From an uncultured bacterium (GTDB lineage Bacteria > Planctomycetota > UBA1135 > GCA-002686595), in NCBI GenBank assembly GCA_937896235.1, contig CALBMX010000108.1, positions 1 to 64,000 on the forward strand: DNA of 64,000 nucleotides, read 5' to 3'. A program made the position numbers and the translations under genes. The number at the start of each line of letters is the position of its first letter. Position 1 is the stretch's first letter. A model generated the notes under the pieces. The model saw only the letters and a program-made list of their open reading frames with translations. It had not been told where the DNA came from and ran no database searches. Shown one piece after another: positions 51,878 to 61,670 of this stretch.

Positions 51878-53869
51878 ATGTTATTCATCCCATTTCTTTC
51901 TGCGGTTCTGGCCCTGGCGCCGGCCTTGAGTTCAGCGGTGCCCTCACCCGCGTCGGTGACGCCAATCGTCAGCGTCGATGACGCCAAGGACGCGTATGAG
52001 GCGGCGGAAAAGCGATTGCGCCAGGCCTCACAAAAACCCCTGTTGAGCGACCGAATGGACGCTCTCACCGGATTGGTAACCTTGGGCGAGCCCGCAGGGG
52101 TCTTGGTTTTGATCGACCGGGGGGCAAGCGCTTCAAAGGAGGCGAAGGCGAGCCGTCGGGAGCTCGACGAAAAGGGTGTGCTCCTAGATCGTCGTCGCGT
52201 TCAACTTGCAGAGATGAGCTTGGCCGCCGAGCGAAACAGCAACATGAAGTCAAAGGTCGGGGAGATGAAACAAATGGTGCGCGACCTCGAAGAGCGCGTC
52301 TCTATCCTCCAAATCGATCTCCAGGTCCAAGAGCCTTGGGCGGGGGCTCTTCGGGAGGGGGCCAAGACCCTTGTCTTAGCTCAAGCCGAGGGAAAGCGGC
52401 GGGCCGTGCTCAAGGGAATCTGGAAGCTCCTCGAGAAGAGTGAAAGTGAGGATTCCCGCGTCTCCAGTGCTGAGTTGTTAGCGGATATTGGCGAGCAGGG
52501 GACGGCGAAGCGTCTTGCGGATGTGTCGCTAGACGCACTAGATGAGCGATTGGACATGATGAAGGCGTTGCCCCAACTCGAGGCCAAAGTGCACGAGTGG
52601 GAGCGGAAGCTTCAAGGGGAGAACGACAAAACGGGCGCAAACAGCCAAGCAACGATGAGCGGTTACAACCAGGTTGTTAACGATGCGGCGGGGCTGCGCC
52701 ATAAGAGTTTTGTACAGAAGCTCTTTGCCGAGGACCTACTGAGTGCCGCAGCTGTAGGGCTTGGGAACGAAGCTGTTGAAGGCCAGTCCGAATCTACGCG
52801 CGCGCTTCTAAAAATCGCGAAGAAGTCGTCCCATAGACTGCGTATTATCGAGCTGCTCATCAACTCCGGCGCAGAGGCTGCTCGCGAGAGCTTGGCGGTC
52901 AGTTTGGCAGATGAAGACGAGCCGCTGATGCGGGTCGCGGTGATCGACGGTCTCGCAGCCGTTGGGGATTCACGCATCGTGGATTGGCTCTTGGAGTTCG
53001 GTCTGGCGGATGAAAGTTGGCATGTTCGCTCGCGCTCCATGCTCGCACTTTCGACTCTTCGTGCGAGCGCGGCTGTGGAGCCGCTCATTGACGCATTGGA
53101 GACCGAAGAGGGTCGTTTGCGAACGGACGCCGAGGCCGCGCTCGAGCTGCTGACGGCCAAGAACTATCACGGGAATGTCACGCTTTGGCGCCGCTGGTGG
53201 GCAGATAACAAGGAGGGCTTTACAGCCTCGGATGCGCCTCAAGCGTCGGACGAGGAGAAGGCTCTCGAGGGTGTCGGATTGACCTTTTTCGGATTGCAAA
53301 CGGAGAGTGAGAAGGTCCTGTTTATTTTAGACGCATCGGGTTCGATGAACGAACCGATGGCTACCTATACGAACGGCGAGAGCGCCGGCGAGACCCGCCT
53401 GACCGTCGCCAAACGGGAGCTCCTGAAGGCGCTCGGTGGAGTGAAAGACGGTGGCACCTTCAACATCGTAGTGTACGCCGCCGACGTTTGGACTTGGTCC
53501 GAAGACCCAAGGGTAATGGACGCGAAAACCCGGGAAGACGCGACCCTTTTTGTGAATGAGATTAAGGCGGTGGGGGGGACCAATATCTGGGGCTGTATGG
53601 AAAAAGGACTTGATCTTGCCCTAGGTCGGAAGGCTCCGAAAGGCCCTTCCAGGTGGCTGCAGCCTAATTACGACACCCTGTTCCTGCTGACGGACGGGCA
53701 GCCGTCCATCGGCGTCTCTATCGACCGCGAGGAGATCCTAGACATGGTTCGCGAGCGAAACGAAGGGCTTGGTCTCGTCCTAAATACCATCGGCCTTTCT
53801 ACAGATCAAGATGCTGTTTTGATGAGACGACTTGCCGAGGAGAACAGTGGTACTTACGCTGCTCGTTAA
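51878..53869 (+). CDS. Secreted HEAT-repeat and von Willebrand factor A domain protein
   Basis: The protein has about 663 residues from the ATG at 51878, which starts on the signal peptide 'MLFIPFLSAVLALAPALSSA'; the track start lies within the rnpB promoter side. Residues 40-180 contain a charged, coiled-coil-prone part ('MKQMVRDLEERVSILQIDLQ'). From about 200 to 440 there are HEAT-type helices ('RESLAVSLADEDEPLMRVAV', 'WHVRSRSMLALSTLRASAAV'). The C-terminal ~200 residues are a VWA domain with a complete MIDAS: D-A-S-G-S-M, a later Thr in 'GGTNIWGCMEKGLDLAL', and Asp in 'LLTDGQPSIG'. It should bind a divalent metal and a protein ligand outside the inner membrane. No partner is evident among the neighbours. 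Confidence 0.88.
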   Translation: MLFIPFLSAVLALAPALSSAVPSPASVTPIVSVDDAKDAYEAAEKRLRQASQKPLLSDRMDALTGLVTLGEPAGVLVLIDRGASASKEAKASRRELDEKGVLLDRRRVQLAEMSLAAERNSNMKSKVGEMKQMVRDLEERVSILQIDLQVQEPWAGALREGAKTLVLAQAEGKRRAVLKGIWKLLEKSESEDSRVSSAELLADIGEQGTAKRLADVSLDALDERLDMMKALPQLEAKVHEWERKLQGENDKTGANSQATMSGYNQVVNDAAGLRHKSFVQKLFAEDLLSAAAVGLGNEAVEGQSESTRALLKIAKKSSHRLRIIELLINSGAEAARESLAVSLADEDEPLMRVAVIDGLAAVGDSRIVDWLLEFGLADESWHVRSRSMLALSTLRASAAVEPLIDALETEEGRLRTDAEAALELLTAKNYHGNVTLWRRWWADNKEGFTASDAPQASDEEKALEGVGLTFFGLQTESEKVLFILDASGSMNEPMATYTNGESAGETRLTVAKRELLKALGGVKDGGTFNIVVYAADVWTWSEDPRVMDAKTREDATLFVNEIKAVGGTNIWGCMEKGLDLALGRKAPKGPSRWLQPNYDTLFLLTDGQPSIGVSIDREEILDMVRERNEGLGLVLNTIGLSTDQDAVLMRRLAEENSGTYAAR

Positions 53870-53897
53870 TCCCCTCTCTCTAATTTGCTCCCAACTC

Positions 53898-54803
53898 ATG
53901 TCTAGCCCCGATTTCCTTCTCACAAACCTCGAGCTTCGCGCTTCGAATCCCGACGGCACCGAAGGCGCTGGCCTCAGCCACCAGACCGGCGGAATCGGCG
54001 GCGCGGGCATGGTCCTCGTCCGCGTCCTCGAGCTGGGCCCACCCCGGTCCAAAGGCGAACCTGACGGCGCGGCGATCGTCATCCACGATGTGGGCGATCA
54101 CGGCGCCCGTTATGAAGAGCTGGCTAAGGAGCTGGCGGCAGCCGGCTGGATGGTTAGCCTGCCCGACATGCGCGGCCATGGTGCATCGGAGGGCGCACGC
54201 GGTCACACCCCCGGAGTCGCGGAGCCCGTTCGTGATATTCACAAGGTCCGCGAGCATGTTGCCTATCGTATGCCCGAAGCGAAAAGTGTAGTCATCGGTG
54301 TGGGCGTCGGTGCCCTTTGGGCGATGGCATATGCCTGCGCCCATCAAGATGAGGTGCACGGCCTTGTGTTGGCTGCCCCGCTCTTGGATCCGAAATTCGG
54401 AGCGCCCGAGAAGATCGGCGGCATGCTGGGAATGTTCAAGAAGATCGAGACGCTGAGCCCGTGCGCGATCTCCTGGAAGGCGAGCGATCTCTTCGCAGAT
54501 GGTGCGGACCAGGCTGCTTGGAGCGGCGACTCGGGCTGTGTGAAGAGCGTCTCTAAAGGCGCGGTCGACGCGATCACAGCTACGCTCCAAAGCGCGCCGG
54601 CCGCCTACGCGGCCCTCGGCAAACCTGCACTTGTTCTCGCTGGCTCTGACGATCCCCTGACGACTCCAGCAGCTGCGCAAGCGCTCGCCGAGAAACTTGG
54701 GGCTACCTGCGAAGTGATCGAAGGCGCAAGGCATTCGATCTTTCAAGGTACTTCAGCGGATCGGGCTGTTGCAAAGGTCGTGGAGTGGCTCGCGGCAAAC
54801 TGA
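53898..54803 (+). CDS. Alpha/beta-hydrolase of the monoacylglycerol lipase type lacking the nucleophile serine
   Basis: The protein has about 301 residues from the ATG at 53898 ('MSSPDFLLTN'); the track start overlaps the VWA gene. It follows the lysophospholipase/S33 pattern: oxyanion region 'VIHDVGDHGARYEELA', 'LPDMRGHGASEG', acid 'VLAGSDDPLT' and His279 in 'EGARHSIFQG'. At the nucleophile elbow, where the family has G-H-S-M-G, this protein reads G-V-G-V-G ('VVIGVGVGALWAMAYA'), so Ser is replaced by Gly136. The DNA here (GGTGTGGGCGTCGGT) is clear and a single base error would not restore Ser with normal flanks. It is probably a catalytically inactive family member, or one acting by another chemistry. 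No signal peptide is seen. Confidence 0.85.
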   Translation: MSSPDFLLTNLELRASNPDGTEGAGLSHQTGGIGGAGMVLVRVLELGPPRSKGEPDGAAIVIHDVGDHGARYEELAKELAAAGWMVSLPDMRGHGASEGARGHTPGVAEPVRDIHKVREHVAYRMPEAKSVVIGVGVGALWAMAYACAHQDEVHGLVLAAPLLDPKFGAPEKIGGMLGMFKKIETLSPCAISWKASDLFADGADQAAWSGDSGCVKSVSKGAVDAITATLQSAPAAYAALGKPALVLAGSDDPLTTPAAAQALAEKLGATCEVIEGARHSIFQGTSADRAVAKVVEWLAAN

Positions 54804-54827
54804 CCGCTAGAACAACCGCGAGTCCGA

Positions 54828-55265
54828 TCACTCGGGTTCGCCGCACTGAAGCCACTCTCTCAAGAAGACGAGTGCACTCCAACTGTCGCGTCGCTTCTTG
54901 CGCTCGTCTCCGATGTAGCCGGCCTCGACCAAAAGAGAGTCGGCTTCTTTTGTTGAGAGCCGCTCATCTTGAAAGCGAATCGGGATCCGCCCAAAGCGCT
55001 TCTCTAGATGGGCTCGTAGGCTGTCGCCAAAGGCGCGGGTCTCTGCGGCACGGGGACCCTCGGTGCCATCCATATTGAAGGGCATGCCGATGACAAATCG
55101 CTCGACGTCGCGCTCATCACATAGCTTCGCAATGTGATGCAATAGGTCCTCTCCATCGCCCGCGCCGTGAAAAACCGCAAGCGGTTCGGTGAGAATCCGC
55201 ATGCCATCGGCGACCGCAAAGCCGGTCTTTTTGGTGCCGTAGTCGATTGCAATGATGACGCCCAT
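54828..55265 (-). CDS. ruvX: Putative pre-16S rRNA nuclease / Holliday junction resolvase-like YqgF
   Basis: The 145-residue protein is a full-length YqgF/RuvX RNase H-fold nuclease. The first strand carries the catalytic Asp ('IIAIDYGTKKTGFAVADGM'). The other conserved elements are 'RFVIGMPFNMDGTEGPRA', 'IPIRFQDERLSTKEADSLL' and the C-terminal 'RRDSWSALVFLREWL', which supplies the last acidic residue. The family matures the 5' end of 16S rRNA in the cytoplasm and is nearly universal in bacteria. ATG at 55265 is the natural start. It lies 10 bp downstream of manC on the same strand and converges with the hydrolase gene. Confidence 0.95.
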   Translation of the reverse strand: MGVIIAIDYGTKKTGFAVADGMRILTEPLAVFHGAGDGEDLLHHIAKLCDERDVERFVIGMPFNMDGTEGPRAAETRAFGDSLRAHLEKRFGRIPIRFQDERLSTKEADSLLVEAGYIGDERKKRRDSWSALVFLREWLQCGEPE

Positions 55266-55275
55266 ACTCGGAACC

Positions 55276-56352
55276 CTAGAGGAAGTTTATTCCAGAGGCT
55301 TTGAGCTCGTCGACGACTGCCTTCACATCTTGAGCGCGGTCCAGAGGGCACACAAGGGTGGCCGTTTCGGTTTGGACAACCGCTAGGCCTTCGACACCAA
55401 CGAGCGCAACGACTCGCTCACCTTCGGCATAGACCAGATTGTTTTTAGCATCTAAGGCGATCAGCTTTCCAGCAGGGCCCAGGACAGCCGCGTTTCCGTT
55501 GGCGTCTTTTGGGGAGATCTCGGCAAGCGCTTGCCACGAGCCGACATCATTCCAAGAGTAGGTGATGGGGAGGAGGCGCACATCGTCCGAGCGCTCCATG
55601 ATGGCGATGTCAATGGGATCCGAGGGGAGCGCTGCGTACTCCACGGCCAAGTCGGAGCCTCCAGCTACGATACGGCGGATACCTGCGTCGAGCTCTGGGG
55701 TGTATTTTGCTAGGGCCGCCAAGATGCTCTTTGTACTCCAGACAAAGATGCCGGCGTTCCAGTAGAAGCCTCCCTCTGACAAGAACTCCTCGGCTTTGGC
55801 TAGGTTCGGCTTCTCGACAAAACGGTCGACGGCATAAACGGGCTCGCCAAGAGACAGACCAAGCTGCGCTGACGTTTTGATATAGCCGTAGCCGGTCGCG
55901 GGGTGGTCGGGCTCAACGCCAAAGGTGAAGAGTCCTCCTTCGACCGCTGCCGCAGCTGCGGCCTCCAGGGTCTTGCGAAACGCATCAGCTGGCTGAATGA
56001 CATGGTCTGCGGGGAGGACGACCTGAATGGCGTTGGGGTCGCGGCGTGCGATCTCGTGGGCGGCCCATGCCACGCAGGGGGCCGTGTTGCGGGCGCAGGG
56101 CTCGGCGAGAATGTTGTCCGCGGGGAGCTCTGGCAAACATTCCGCCACGAGTGCGGCCTGGCTTTCGGCGGTCACTACAAACACGCGCTCCGGCGGAACA
56201 AGCCCATCGAGCCGCCGAAAGGTCTCCTCGATCATGGTTAGCCCGCCAGAGATGGGCAGGAATTGTTTAGGTCGCGCGATTCGGCTAGCTGGCCAAAAAC
56301 GGGTGCCGGATCCGCCGGCCATAATCACGGCGTAGAGAGCGTTGGACGTCAT
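55276..56352 (-). CDS. manC: Mannose-1-phosphate guanylyltransferase
   Basis: The 358-residue protein is a nucleotidyltransferase with the signature 'IMAGGSGTRFWPASRIARPK', the Lys of which contacts the sugar phosphate. It also has 'VVTAESQAALVAECLPELPA', 'EPCARNTAPCVAWAA', 'VLPADHVI', 'FVEKPNLAKAEEFLSEGGFY' and 'SWNDVGSWQALAEI'. It makes GDP-mannose from mannose-1-phosphate and GTP in the cytoplasm, supplying mannose-type residues to surface glycans. The length fits the short form without the C-terminal phosphomannose isomerase domain of two-domain ManC. Its product could feed the many GT-C-like transferases in this window (inference). It forms a close pair with ruvX. Confidence 0.94.
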   Translation of the reverse strand: MTSNALYAVIMAGGSGTRFWPASRIARPKQFLPISGGLTMIEETFRRLDGLVPPERVFVVTAESQAALVAECLPELPADNILAEPCARNTAPCVAWAAHEIARRDPNAIQVVLPADHVIQPADAFRKTLEAAAAAAVEGGLFTFGVEPDHPATGYGYIKTSAQLGLSLGEPVYAVDRFVEKPNLAKAEEFLSEGGFYWNAGIFVWSTKSILAALAKYTPELDAGIRRIVAGGSDLAVEYAALPSDPIDIAIMERSDDVRLLPITYSWNDVGSWQALAEISPKDANGNAAVLGPAGKLIALDAKNNLVYAEGERVVALVGVEGLAVVQTETATLVCPLDRAQDVKAVVDELKASGINFL

Positions 56353-56412
56353 GGCAGCAGTCTAGCAGCCAGCGAGGCGATGCGGATAGCCACGAGGTGC
56401 CGAAATCCCAGT

Positions 56413-59400
56413 CTAGAACCTAGTCGGAAGCCTCGAACTATTGGGCAAGGGCAGGATTGGCTTGATCTTCGGGTCGGAGGAGAAGAGGTTAAAAAGGGAG
56501 TTTCGAAGCAGGACCACGGGCTGGTAGAGATCGCCCTTAACCTCGACCGTTAGCAGGCTGTTTTGAAACCAGTACACAAGCTCACGGATTGGGCCCAACT
56601 TGTCGATCAAGCCGTACCTAACTTCAAAATTTGCACCGAGGTTGCTGTTTAGGTCAAGGAAGCCATCGCCAACTAGCTTGAGAAGCGGGCTGTGGGCGTG
56701 CATCTTATTAAAGGAGATGCGTCCATCGGAGATGGTGAACCCGGAGTTCATGGAATCGAAGACCGCTGTCGCGTCGAATCCTAGGCGTGTGAAGAGCTCG
56801 CGGAAGACCGGAATCGACCAGAGTCGAGCATCGGTTAGGCGAAGGAATCCTCCTCCCTGGGCGTCCAATAGGTTGCCGGGTGCAGCTTCTAACCGGATCG
56901 AGGCATCGATGCTTCCGGAGTTGTCGTCATCTCCCCCAAAGGCGCCAGCGAGAAGCTGTTTAGCCTCGACATCCCGCAGCTCGACGGCGATGGCGAAGTG
57001 GTGGCGGTCCGACAGGTCCAAAGCAAGTGCAGCACCACCGTGGCCTTCGACGCCACCGAGGGAGGTGAGCGTTCCACCGGCGAAATTCAAGGCGAGGTCC
57101 TCGATGTTTAGGCGTTGGTCCGCATAGGTGAAGAGAAGGTTGCCGCCATCGACGCTCCGCCCTCCGACGGCTCCCGCCATGTCGCTCATTCTTCCCCAGG
57201 CACGGGCTCGCCCACCCTCCAGGACAAGCTCCTCGACAAAAACCGAAGCCGCGTGAATCTCGATGGGCGTGCCGGCAACTACACGCAAGCCAGATGGGAT
57301 GACATGGCCAGCAAGTACGAGCCGATGCCGCCCGTCGCTCGACTGGGCCAGGCTCAGCCGGATGTCATCTAGGTCGAGTCGCCCTTCCAAGTAGAATTCG
57401 TCGATAAGCGCACTCAGAGACTCTTGATCAAGGAAAGAGCCCATGTGCTCTTGGTCGAGGGGTAAGTCTTCGGCCGTCAGGCGCGCTGTTAAGAAGACCT
57501 CATCTACACGGGCCTCTTCCGCAATGGCAAAACGGAAATCGCGGAGCTCGATCGGCGTGCCCGCCAAGACTGCACCCACATGGGCACCGGCGAGCGCATC
57601 CCCTACAAGTTGCAGTTTGCCGCGCAGATTGTCCAAAGTCATCGTGCCCGTTCGGAGCGTGTTCTCGCGCAGCTGTATGGAGAGATCGAGTTTGGGCTCG
57701 GCGCCCTCTTCAAAGCCGATGTGGCCCGCCAGGTCAACGCGACCCGTCAAATGGGCTTGCCCCCAGTCGTCGCTTCCTGGGGAACTCGAGGTTGAAGAGA
57801 GGAAGCTTGTGCCGGTCGCCCCGGTCATCTTTGCAAAGGCGCCTATCAAGGCCTCATGGCTCGGGTTGATCCCTCCACCCACGATGTCGAGGTGAGCGCC
57901 GCCACCCTTTTGGGCGTCGGCCTTGACGGTTGCGGCGACCCGCATGCCACCGACCCAATCCCCAGCGAAAACCGCATCGATTGTTCCACTCCGAGTTCCG
58001 TCGACTTGCGAAACGGAGGAATAGCCACCGCGCCCCGCGAGCCGCCGCGTGACCATTTCGAAAGACTTAGGGAGCAGCTGCACTTCGAGGGGGGTGACCT
58101 CTAGAGCTACCTCTGTCGCGCGATCGGACACTCGCTCGCTCTGGGTCCAGCTGAAGTTGACGCGGCCTTTGGCGCCGAGCTCTGCGGCCTGTTCACCGAG
58201 CTCCGGAATCATCTGAACAAGCACATCCCAATCGCTGCCTTCACTGCCGAGCAAGGGCAGCCCCGCACCCGTGATCTTGAGTGCATGCACACTTCCAGTC
58301 CCAGAGATTGGCAGCCCGGAACCGGGAACAGGGTGGCCTTCCCAGAGGCGTGGTTCGGTCGCCTTTGACGCTTCCAACGACCCTAGGTCGACGTCTCGAA
58401 AGACGCCCTCAACGACAAGCTCTTCGACGGACTTGGTCCTTCCGAGCGCTAGGAAGTGCGCACCTAAATCACGCTGCTCCAAGCCCTCTGCGCGCTTGCG
58501 AGGATAGCCGGCCCAGCGCAGCTCCAAGTCAAAATCATCAACTACGGAATCCACTGGAAGTCCGACCCATTTGACCTGTGCGCTCTTGACCTGAATGTCG
58601 CCATGTGCGGAGAAGCCTCCTTGGTCTGCGCGATCGCGAAGATGGAACTGCGCCGAGGCCGTTCCGCCCTTAATCCCGTAGACCTCGTACAGGTTACGGG
58701 TTCCTATAGAGGAGTCCAGCGCGAGCCCCAGCTCGGGATTTAACTCGCGGTCTTCGATCTCGATCACAAGGTCGAGATCCGACCCCATGCGGTCTTGCAG
58801 AGGCTCCGTAATGATCCCCGCGGCACGCGCCCAGCCCGTGCCGTGATATGCCGCAGCTTCGGAGATACCTAGAATCTCACGGCGTTTGTTTTGGCCGCTG
58901 TGCCCAAAGACAACGTGCCCCGAGACCTGATCGCACGCCAGGGGCACGCCTTCGCGCTGCAGCGGACCCTCGCCGTCGACGTCCCACCCAAAGTAGCAGA
59001 ACTTACCCTTTCCAGCCGATCGCACATCCAGCGCAATGTCCAGGTCGTGCAGCGGATCAAAGTCCGCCGTCAGGGGCATCCGGAGACCAAGGCTGACGTC
59101 GGCCCTGCCACCAAGCCCAAGCGCACTCCACGTCTTGCGGAGGGGGTCCTGCTCTGCAAGTCCCGCCTCGATCAGGAGCTTCTCCTCGATCGCAACGCCG
59201 TTTGCGTTGAGGTTAGCCTCTAGGTCCCCTTGTTGGGTTAGCTTGGCTACCCCCGTCATCGTTTCCCCAAGGATGTTCGCGCTCACTTCGGCGCGCACCG
59301 CTAGGGTCTGCCACAAGGCGGTGAGCTTGCTACCGGCAGTGATGGAATCCTGCGGGGTCCAGGTGAAGTCGCCGTTGATTTGAACTTTCTCAAGGGGCGG

Positions 59401-60285
59401 GAAATCTTCGGACGGTCGGAAAAAACCATCTTCGATACGAACATGTGCGCTGGCATGTGGAGGGGCAGTCCCCGCTGGCGCAAGGGTCATCCTGAAGTCA
59501 GTGGAGAGCTTCAAGGTGGCGTCTAAGTTCTGCAGAGCGGGCGGGAATAGAGCCCGTAAATGGGACGTACGGCCCGAAACACGCAAGTTGCGAGCAGCAG
59601 CTTCGACTTCGAGTCGGTCGTCTTTTGTAAGGGTCGCGCGCGCGAAAAGCGGTAGGGGGGAGCCTCCCTCTTGGGGGAGGTCAATGCTGCCCACTAGGCT
59701 GAGGTTCTCCTCCGCATTCAGTTCGAGGCGCGCCTGCCCCTTGCCAAGCTCCACCACCGGGCCACCCACAAGGCGGAGTGCGATTTCAATGTCACGCAAA
59801 GTAAACGTTGGGATTCCCAATGGATCTTTGGGGTCAACCTGGAGCAAGTCGGGGTCCAGCGCAGAGAGGTCTCCAAAGCGGGCGCGCAATCTCTCCTCCA
59901 CTTGAGCAACCGAGCGCGTGCAAGCCTCGATGAAGTCGCGCTCCAGCAACAGGCGACCGCTCTCTATATGAATCGCAGAAAGCGTCGAGCTCGCTTGGGG
60001 GGACAAGTCAAAAAAACAGTCCACCCTTTCGACAAGCGCCTCGCCATGCTCGCCGCGGATGTGCAACCCCCGCAGGGTGAGACTCGGTGCGAACCAATTG
60101 ATCTGAAGGTCGCGGAGGGTGATCGAAAGCTCGGGCTCGTCTTCGATCAGGTTGGCGAGCTCGCGCTCAAGGCGACTCTGGATCACACCCGTCGCGTCGA
60201 GGACAAGAAGGGCCACAAGCCCCGCGCCCACTAGGAGCGCAAGGCTTATGAAAGTCCTGGCGAGGATGCGGAGGAGACGCTTCAA
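56413..60285 (-). CDS. AsmA-like/large envelope protein (AsmA/TamB superfamily type)
   Basis: The 1290-residue protein has a single N-terminal membrane anchor ('ISLALLVGAGLVALLVLDA'), then a very long beta-rich periplasmic part. Near the anchor is the AsmA-type segment 'ELSITLRDLQINWFAPSLTL', and near the C-terminus the AsmA C-terminal-like region 'SGFTISDGRISFNKMHAHSP' followed by 'VEVKGDLYQPVVLLRN'. Proteins of this superfamily (AsmA, YhdP, TamB) form long grooves that carry phospholipids between inner and outer membranes. A similar transport role is likely but inferred. Translation starts with TTG at 60285, which gives the anchor directly. It lies between alr and manC on the same strand, with 60-180 bp gaps. 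Confidence 0.85.
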   Translation of the reverse strand: MKRLLRILARTFISLALLVGAGLVALLVLDATGVIQSRLERELANLIEDEPELSITLRDLQINWFAPSLTLRGLHIRGEHGEALVERVDCFFDLSPQASSTLSAIHIESGRLLLERDFIEACTRSVAQVEERLRARFGDLSALDPDLLQVDPKDPLGIPTFTLRDIEIALRLVGGPVVELGKGQARLELNAEENLSLVGSIDLPQEGGSPLPLFARATLTKDDRLEVEAAARNLRVSGRTSHLRALFPPALQNLDATLKLSTDFRMTLAPAGTAPPHASAHVRIEDGFFRPSEDFPPLEKVQINGDFTWTPQDSITAGSKLTALWQTLAVRAEVSANILGETMTGVAKLTQQGDLEANLNANGVAIEEKLLIEAGLAEQDPLRKTWSALGLGGRADVSLGLRMPLTADFDPLHDLDIALDVRSAGKGKFCYFGWDVDGEGPLQREGVPLACDQVSGHVVFGHSGQNKRREILGISEAAAYHGTGWARAAGIITEPLQDRMGSDLDLVIEIEDRELNPELGLALDSSIGTRNLYEVYGIKGGTASAQFHLRDRADQGGFSAHGDIQVKSAQVKWVGLPVDSVVDDFDLELRWAGYPRKRAEGLEQRDLGAHFLALGRTKSVEELVVEGVFRDVDLGSLEASKATEPRLWEGHPVPGSGLPISGTGSVHALKITGAGLPLLGSEGSDWDVLVQMIPELGEQAAELGAKGRVNFSWTQSERVSDRATEVALEVTPLEVQLLPKSFEMVTRRLAGRGGYSSVSQVDGTRSGTIDAVFAGDWVGGMRVAATVKADAQKGGGAHLDIVGGGINPSHEALIGAFAKMTGATGTSFLSSTSSSPGSDDWGQAHLTGRVDLAGHIGFEEGAEPKLDLSIQLRENTLRTGTMTLDNLRGKLQLVGDALAGAHVGAVLAGTPIELRDFRFAIAEEARVDEVFLTARLTAEDLPLDQEHMGSFLDQESLSALIDEFYLEGRLDLDDIRLSLAQSSDGRHRLVLAGHVIPSGLRVVAGTPIEIHAASVFVEELVLEGGRARAWGRMSDMAGAVGGRSVDGGNLLFTYADQRLNIEDLALNFAGGTLTSLGGVEGHGGAALALDLSDRHHFAIAVELRDVEAKQLLAGAFGGDDDNSGSIDASIRLEAAPGNLLDAQGGGFLRLTDARLWSIPVFRELFTRLGFDATAVFDSMNSGFTISDGRISFNKMHAHSPLLKLVGDGFLDLNSNLGANFEVRYGLIDKLGPIRELVYWFQNSLLTVEVKGDLYQPVVLLRNSLFNLFSSDPKIKPILPLPNSSRLPTRF

Positions 60286-60464
60286 GGGCTACAGCCTAGC
60301 AGTTCACTTGGGGAAAGGGGCGTGGCGAGACTCCGCCATCTTTGAGCATATAAAGGAAGGTGAACCTGCCAACCCGCTGGTCCTGGAGGCTGGAGATACC
60401 GGGCATGACGCAGGGGGGGTAAAGATGACGTGGTCGAGTCGATTGATTGCGGGTGAGCTGCTGT

Positions 60465-61670
60465 CTATTCCGTGGCCAAAAGTGGGGCGGATTCGGGAGT
60501 GCCTTCCTCGGCAAAAACGCGCTTCTGGTTACTAGCTGACCCTCCAAACGAATCGGAATCGCGGAACACCCTAGCGACCCTCTTGCCGATGGAGCAGGCG
60601 ATTTCGTAGGGGATGGTCTCGGCGTGCGAGGCAACGTCGCGCAAAAGAATCGTCTCGTCGCCGTCGTTTCCGATGATCGTAGCCACATCGTCCACGCCGA
60701 CTCCCTTGATGTCCGTCACGTCGATGGTGGTGTAATCCATCGAAACTCTCCCGACAATAGGGGCCCGCTGGCCGTGGACGAGCACTTCCCCGCGGTTGGA
60801 GAGCCTCCACGGGACCCCATCGTTGTACCCGACCGGTAGGGTTGCGATTCTGCGCTTGCCGTCGGCAGTCCACGTTCCGTCGTATCCGACGGTGGATCCG
60901 GAGGGGAGGTCCTTTAGGAAAATGATGCGCGTGCGAAGCGCCATGACAGGAGTCAAATCCGAACCCCAAGTCGCATCTCTCGGCACAACGCCATAAGCGC
61001 TAATCCCGACCCGCACAGCGTCGTAAAGAGGTGAAGTACCGCTGAATAAACCAGCCGAGTTTGACATGTGCACCCAACCGGAAACCAGATCTTCGGCGCG
61101 CGCATTGGCGAGTACCTCTTCGAATTTGGAGGTTTGCGAGGCGATTCCGGCGACAGAGTCCCCTTTTGGTGAGGAGATGTGGGTCATGATACCGGCCAGC
61201 TCCAAGTGGCTTGCGGCGTGAATCTCACGCAAGAGCTCGGTGGCGCGCTCCGGCAAAACCCCCAGTCGACCCATTCCGGTGTCCACATTCAGGTGAACTC
61301 GCGCAATGCGACCTTGTCGGCGCGCGGCTGCTTGCAAGGTGCGACACCGATTCATCGAGTGTAAACCGATATGAATATCGTGGTGTAAACACGCGACGAC
61401 CTCTTCGTCGACGATGGTCCCCAGTACCAAAATTGGCGCGCAGATGCCCCCATGGCGTAATTCGAGCGCTTCCGTAGAGGTGCCCACCCCAAAGGCGGTC
61501 ACCCCGGCACGTGTGGCATGGTGAGCAACGGCGACGGCACCGTGGCCATAGGCGTCCGCCTTGACCACCAGCATCACGTGAACCTTGTCACCAATGGCGT
61601 TGCGGATAACTTTGAGATTTTGAGTGAGGGCGTCGACATTGATGTCGGCCCATGCGCGGTATGCATCCAT
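60465..61670 (-). CDS. alr: Alanine racemase
   Basis: The 401-residue protein is a complete alanine racemase, which converts L- to D-alanine with pyridoxal phosphate for peptidoglycan synthesis. Lys37 in 'MLVVKADAYGHG' binds the cofactor, with the family Tyr at 42. The second catalytic Tyr sits in 'GSTVGYDGTWTADGKRRIAT'. Also present are 'HLNVDTGMGRLG' and 'VGRVSMDYTTIDVTD'. The C-terminal ~25 residues ('NQKRVFAEEGTPESAPLLAT') extend beyond the usual end and look disordered. The ATG at 61670 is the natural start. It is divergent from the histone-fold gene, with about 300 bp between them and no other gene inside. Confidence 0.96.
   Translation of the reverse strand: MDAYRAWADINVDALTQNLKVIRNAIGDKVHVMLVVKADAYGHGAVAVAHHATRAGVTAFGVGTSTEALELRHGGICAPILVLGTIVDEEVVACLHHDIHIGLHSMNRCRTLQAAARRQGRIARVHLNVDTGMGRLGVLPERATELLREIHAASHLELAGIMTHISSPKGDSVAGIASQTSKFEEVLANARAEDLVSGWVHMSNSAGLFSGTSPLYDAVRVGISAYGVVPRDATWGSDLTPVMALRTRIIFLKDLPSGSTVGYDGTWTADGKRRIATLPVGYNDGVPWRLSNRGEVLVHGQRAPIVGRVSMDYTTIDVTDIKGVGVDDVATIIGNDGDETILLRDVASHAETIPYEIACSIGKRVARVFRDSDSFGGSASNQKRVFAEEGTPESAPLLATE

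Noticed and set aside
51664-52068. 134-residue minus-strand ORF
   Set aside because: It covers the 5' half of the RNase P RNA and the antisense of the HEAT-VWA gene start.
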